DNA from: Apostichopus parvimensis
Taxonomy: Eukaryota; Echinodermata; Holothuroidea; Aspidochirotida; Stichopodidae
Direction: 5' to 3'
Length of the DNA stretch: 39,312 bases
Assembly (NCBI GenBank): GCA_000934455.1
Contig: KN887486.1
Coordinates: forward strand, 34,924-74,235
Shown: piece after piece, positions 34,633 to 39,312 of the stretch
Position numbering within the stretch: the stretch's first letter is position 1
Layout of the letters: each line of letters opens with the position of its first letter
The notes under the pieces: generated by a model
Told to the model about the DNA's origin: nothing
The model's input: the letters and a program-made list of their open reading frames with translations, nothing else
Databases searched by the model: none
Position numbers and translations under genes: made by a program

Positions 34633-37600
34633 TAGAGAGCTCTGAATGATAGGCATCAGATGTTCAGTAAATTTGAACACCAAACACTTTTTCATTACTA
34701 CATGAGTGACTTACAACTTTAAAGGAGTAACAGGGGGAAAAAATTGCGTGAAGGAAACCAAGAAACAAATAAACTTTACATTGGTTTCGACCTGTCTGTA
34801 AAATTCTGCAAGCTCCTTTTACATAGTACAGAATATGAAAATAAACAAAGTGCGTATAAACAAAAATTCCCATGGCAACCACACCAAATAAACTTTTGAA
34901 TTCTACCCACACATACTTGTAAACCAGACGCAACAGAATTGGGTACAATGCAATGCCTACTGTGAATGGATGGCAGATCAATTTATCTGTGGAAGTATAT
35001 ATGTTCTATGCCTGCAAATGTATTAAGTCCACATTATTCAGTGGCTTGAAAGTCAGTTAAATTAATACTAAACCTAGTTTAACTAGGATTACTCAAAATA
35101 AGATAACAATCTATCAAAATACAGGACAATCTCCCAATTTATGTTCCTTTTCACCAGATAAAAACAGGTAAATGAAAGAGTACCACATGATCCCTTTTGG
35201 TTTTCTGCATTTCCATCAGCCAGACATATTTTCTTAATAAGTATTAATCACATGTGAAACTTAAATTGAAAAAATATGTGATCAAAGAATGAGCTGTGTT
35301 ATAAAACGTCATCACTGAAGTCTTCATGAATATTTCATACGACAATCGGCATCAGTCTCCAGTTTGAAATTTTGAAGAGAAAAATCCAATCTAAAGAACC
35401 TTGTATCAGGACTTGCATAGAATTGATACAACTATAAAACTCCCAACAAAATAAAAGCCTCAATGTACTGTATTAGTTGACGATCATACACTGTACACAG
35501 CAATTATAAGAACACCCCTCACCTCCCACCCCACTTCCAGGATCTACCAAAACCCCTCCCCCAACCCCACACACCCCTCAAAAGTTCTGTTTAAATATTT
35601 GGCGATATGGATATATGCATTTTACAAACAGTGTATAGAATTTTGTACTGTACTGCTGTTTGTTCTTGATAAACAGCATTGCTTTGCCTTCCGAAGGTTT
35701 TATATGATCAGCCAAATTGACCAGTTTACATTGATTTCAACTTCAGCTAAAACCAGGCCTTCTGATACAACTGTTACACCCTTACAGTACTGAACATTAG
35801 CAAGTGGTACAGCAACTCAGTTGTCCCTATCAGGGAGGTATTGTGCAATGTTTGAGAAAAGTCTTCCATGGTTGTTTTTATCAAGTAATACTGCATATAT
35901 AGGAAAATTGCATTATGTAAAATAATTTGCAAGTGATGTACAGTAGTGTGTATTTTTTTATATCATCTTGCCAAAATGGCAAGATTGCTATATACAAATG
36001 CTTAGATCATGTACCCCTTTTTTTCTTATCTAGAACAGCCTTCCGGTATGTTACCATAAGAATTTTTACCCACTGTGCGCATTGAAATGAATACACTTCA
36101 AGACAGTGCAGTAAATGATTTCCTGGCAGGCTTGACAAACTTTTCACACAGTACTGAATAGCTAGCTACCTATACAGTAATCTTGTAAAACTTTAATTAC
36201 CAATACCATGCAAAACACTGTATACAGTTGTAAGGTAGATTGAACTTATACCATACAAAACACTGTACATACTAAGTAAGGTATATATTCATCATCATTA
36301 TGGGCTACAGTACTTAATACAATAACTTAGACAACAATGGGTTTAATTATTCCATCCACTGTTGAGTTTAGACAATTCATCCATAAATCATTCAAATCCT
36401 ATAAAGGCCTGACTATTTTTTCCAATATCCTGCCTGTTTTGTTTGCTGTCTGACCTGAGAAATCTGGAAGATTCACGGACAGCATTGACAATGGGTCAAA
36501 AGTTTGTAATAATTTTCACAGCACTGGAGTATTTTGAATGGTACAGTGTGAAGGTAAGACAAAAAGTTCTAATGGGAGTGTGGTGGGTCTTGGGTGCACA
36601 ACATATCACCACTGGAAAGTAACATGGTAAATATAAATACACCTGTAGGCCTTTGTTACTCTTTATTACTATCGTTATCAGGTGTTAAAACTCATAATAA
36701 TGAGTTTAACATAAAACAATGAATAGGAAAACAACCATCCACATATAATTATATAAATGGAAATGTATTTGTGACAACAATCTGAGTGGAGTTTTTTTTT
36801 TTTTTAAATGTGTCTCAATTCTGCTGGTGAAAAATCAGCTGCTCATTGAATAAAGAATGAAACCATTGAGTTATAGACTCGTACTACAAACAAACTGTTA
36901 TTTTCCAAACCTCAGCTCAGATGTGACTGAATATTACAAGTGACTCACTTTCCTTAAATTTCACCAGACTTGTTCATACATACTTTATCACTAAGAATTA
37001 ATTCCTTCTAAAGATGGTTTAATCAGATGGCAAAATATTGCCAGAGCTAAAGCCTACTGTAGACCAACAGTACAGTAGTACAGTATGTAGAACAAGTCTA
37101 TCATTTAGTTCTACTATTGAAAAGCAGCTTAAGTTGAGGTACAAGTAAAGTAAGCTGTGATAGTAAGAAAGCAACTGTAGGATCATTTGCTGATATATTG
37201 TAGCACGGGAGACATTAAAGTTGCAAAGTCTAACAACCAGTCGCTTTAAACAGTCTTGAGTGGAAATACCTGTGCTTACAATGGTGAAACTGAGGGTGAT
37301 TCAAAACTGTAGTGCAACATACAAGGTAACATGAATATAATTTCTTTGAAAATGTCGCAAACATTTTAAAATCATTTTACTACAGTATGTCACATGTATG
37401 TTTGCAGACCCTGAATGCAGAAATTTTAAGAACTTGTGGAGTGAACGTAGGCCTACTGTACTGTTCTTTTCCACCTCTCGTTAATAATTTCATCTAACAA
37501 GGAACACACATGTATAGTACACAAACCTCCCACAGAATAATTAGATTTCAATTAAATCATGTCACTAGATAGATATTTGCATACGTAAGACTAAACGTCT

Positions 37601-39312
37601 AATGCATTAAAAATATCATGATAAATCCAAGCAAGGTTTATTAGAAGCCTTTAGAGATTACAACCGAATCATATTAATGTGAAGTATTTCACATGTGGAA
37701 AACTGAAAGAAGAATTCCAAGGTGTTTTAGATAGCTGCATTTATAATGTTACCATGGCAATACAAATAAATTTGGGTAGGAGGGCATCAATCTTCCACAG
37801 CAGCCTCAAAAGGTTCAAAGGGAAGATAAAACTACAAGGTTCCACTGCATACAACTGTACCCAGGTTCTGGGCACTTAACAACGGGCGGCGTGTGTTCTG
37901 TGTGGACATGAATGCATTCACTAGTCCCTGAAAGGCCTTGAAAATTGAAACAGCAAGATTTTACCAGTCACATATGCACTGTATGTTAATGGTGGGTTTT
38001 ATTCCAATGAATGATCTGAAATCTGAATAAATCATCATGGCTGATATATAGATCTACCAGGTGTAGTTTGAGGAAAAGATTCTTTCTCTTCATTCTTAAA
38101 GAAGCTTTTTGAGTTCTCTTAATAAAGCAAAGACCTACCTATTTTTATTCGTACAAACAGTAATAACACAGCTATTGGAAACAAACCAAAAATGTTGACA
38201 TTATAATAAAAAATTCCATCACTTCAGGCACTTTACTGAATTACCATTAAGTATTGTAATCACATGTTTTATACAATGCAATTTTCAGGGTTATAGTGTT
38301 GAATAGCATTGAGACATTTATCCAAACTGACTCAAAGAGCATATTAAAACCTATATAAATTTTTACTTTGCTGATATAGCCACTGAAGGCAGCCACAAAC
38401 ACAATATTGAGAACACACAGTAAAGTAATATATATGTATTTGCTTTGTGGTTTGATGTCCACTTGACATAACACAGAAGTTAATCAGTAAGTACAAAATA
38501 GGTAACAATCTTTCACCTACCCTGGACTTCAGGGACCCGTTCTACACCATCAATGTGTACTCTCTATTTTTTATAATATAATTACTTTATAGGTAAAAGA
38601 TATCAACTCAGTTTTGTCTGTCTTAATATTCCATATCTGTAAAAGGAAGTCAATCCTGACGCAGCATCAAGAGAGTACAGATCAAAACAATATGACATTT
38701 TACCATTTAATGTCAATTTAAGACTATAAAGAGCATCTGTTTAGAACACAAGTGATGAATAAATTAAGTCCTATACACTGGAATCACCTACAGTTCTCTT
38801 CGCACTATTTAATGTGGGTGGTAGGTATTCGAGCAAACTAGACAAGGCACGGAGGCGTACACATTTGAGGACGCAAGGTGGATCAATGATGAGTAGAGAA
38901 CATTATGCCATTGCGAAAGGTCACAACGATTGCTTACGTTTCACCGTGAGGGCTTTGCTCTGTATGTTCGTACATTACTTCTGTGCCAGTTTATGCAGAA
39001 CTGACATGGTCAAGTAACCAGAATTCTCGGGTGACTTGATCCCCTGAGCTTCCAAACTACAATCTTGATCCCCCTTGCAGGATCAGGATCCTCCCCAAAA
39101 ATGAGAGAGATCATGATTGCCAGGTCTGATCCTGAGTATGCAAGCGTCCACACTATGATCTTGATAAGGCATAAACCTAGTGTTATTAAATATTTTTTGT
39201 GGTTATGGTGGAAAAGTTAAAGTTACTATGTTTTTGTTTTATCAAAAAGACAATTCTAAGAATCTAAAAAAATACAAAGCCTAACAGTTATCAGCTCAGT
39301 GAGAAGAGATTA

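Larger units (their letters stand above)
28909..39312. other. no convincing gene; repeats and motif-rich intergenic or intronic DNA
   Basis: AT-rich DNA with the (GGTA)17 array, a GA array, C-rich tracts (about 30965-31025, 32690-32780, 35515-35580) and dense TACAGTA/TACTGTA words. The end at about 38810-39160 is richer in GC and CpG and in GATC words. No JNK 5' exon or neighbouring gene could be identified. Confidence 0.5.

Overview
The window is AT-rich animal genomic DNA. It contains split genes with GT-AG introns, microsatellites, homopolymer runs, tRNA-derived repeat traces and two assembly gaps (N runs at 13951-14350 and 28779-28908). No bacterial, phage or CRISPR features were seen. 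Protein similarity, intron style and repeats suggest a marine invertebrate, possibly an echinoderm; that placement is a low-confidence inference.

The one gene I can establish lies on the minus strand between 16275 and 4685. It is a complete c-Jun N-terminal kinase (JNK, MAPK8/9/10 family). Ten coding exons join in frame with correct phases and GT-AG boundaries to give 1299 nt, or 432 residues plus stop. All kinase landmarks are present: glycine loop, VAIK lysine, HRD, DFG, the JNK-specific TPY activation motif and APE. The C-terminal docking region and tail are present too. Most of the short open frames elsewhere are chance frames.

Layout: 1-4684 is downstream DNA, presumably 3' UTR and flank, with imperfect tandem repeats. 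The coding exons occupy 4685-16275 with introns of about 0.4-2.5 kb. Intron 4 holds a partial tandem duplication of the end of coding exon 4, intron 3 holds a tRNA-like SINE head at the first gap, and intron 8 has a retroposon-like poly(A) end. From 16298 to 39312 I see no convincing protein-coding exon. This is probably a long 5' non-coding part of the JNK locus and/or intergenic DNA. It contains a 27-bp minisatellite, a G-rich minisatellite near 24 kb, a small inverted-repeat element near 24.4-24.9 kb, a GGTA microsatellite, a striking excess of TACAGTA/TACTGTA words from about 25 to 37.5 kb, and one unusually long anonymous ORF of 181 codons at 34087-34632.

I did not find an unmistakable new multi-gene system. 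The most useful unusual observations are the duplicated exon-4 fragments with donor sites, the single 72-bp 'exon 6b-type' cassette without a visible alternative, the altered docking acid in the kinase, the possible intron-9-retention C terminus, and the repeat structures listed in the findings.
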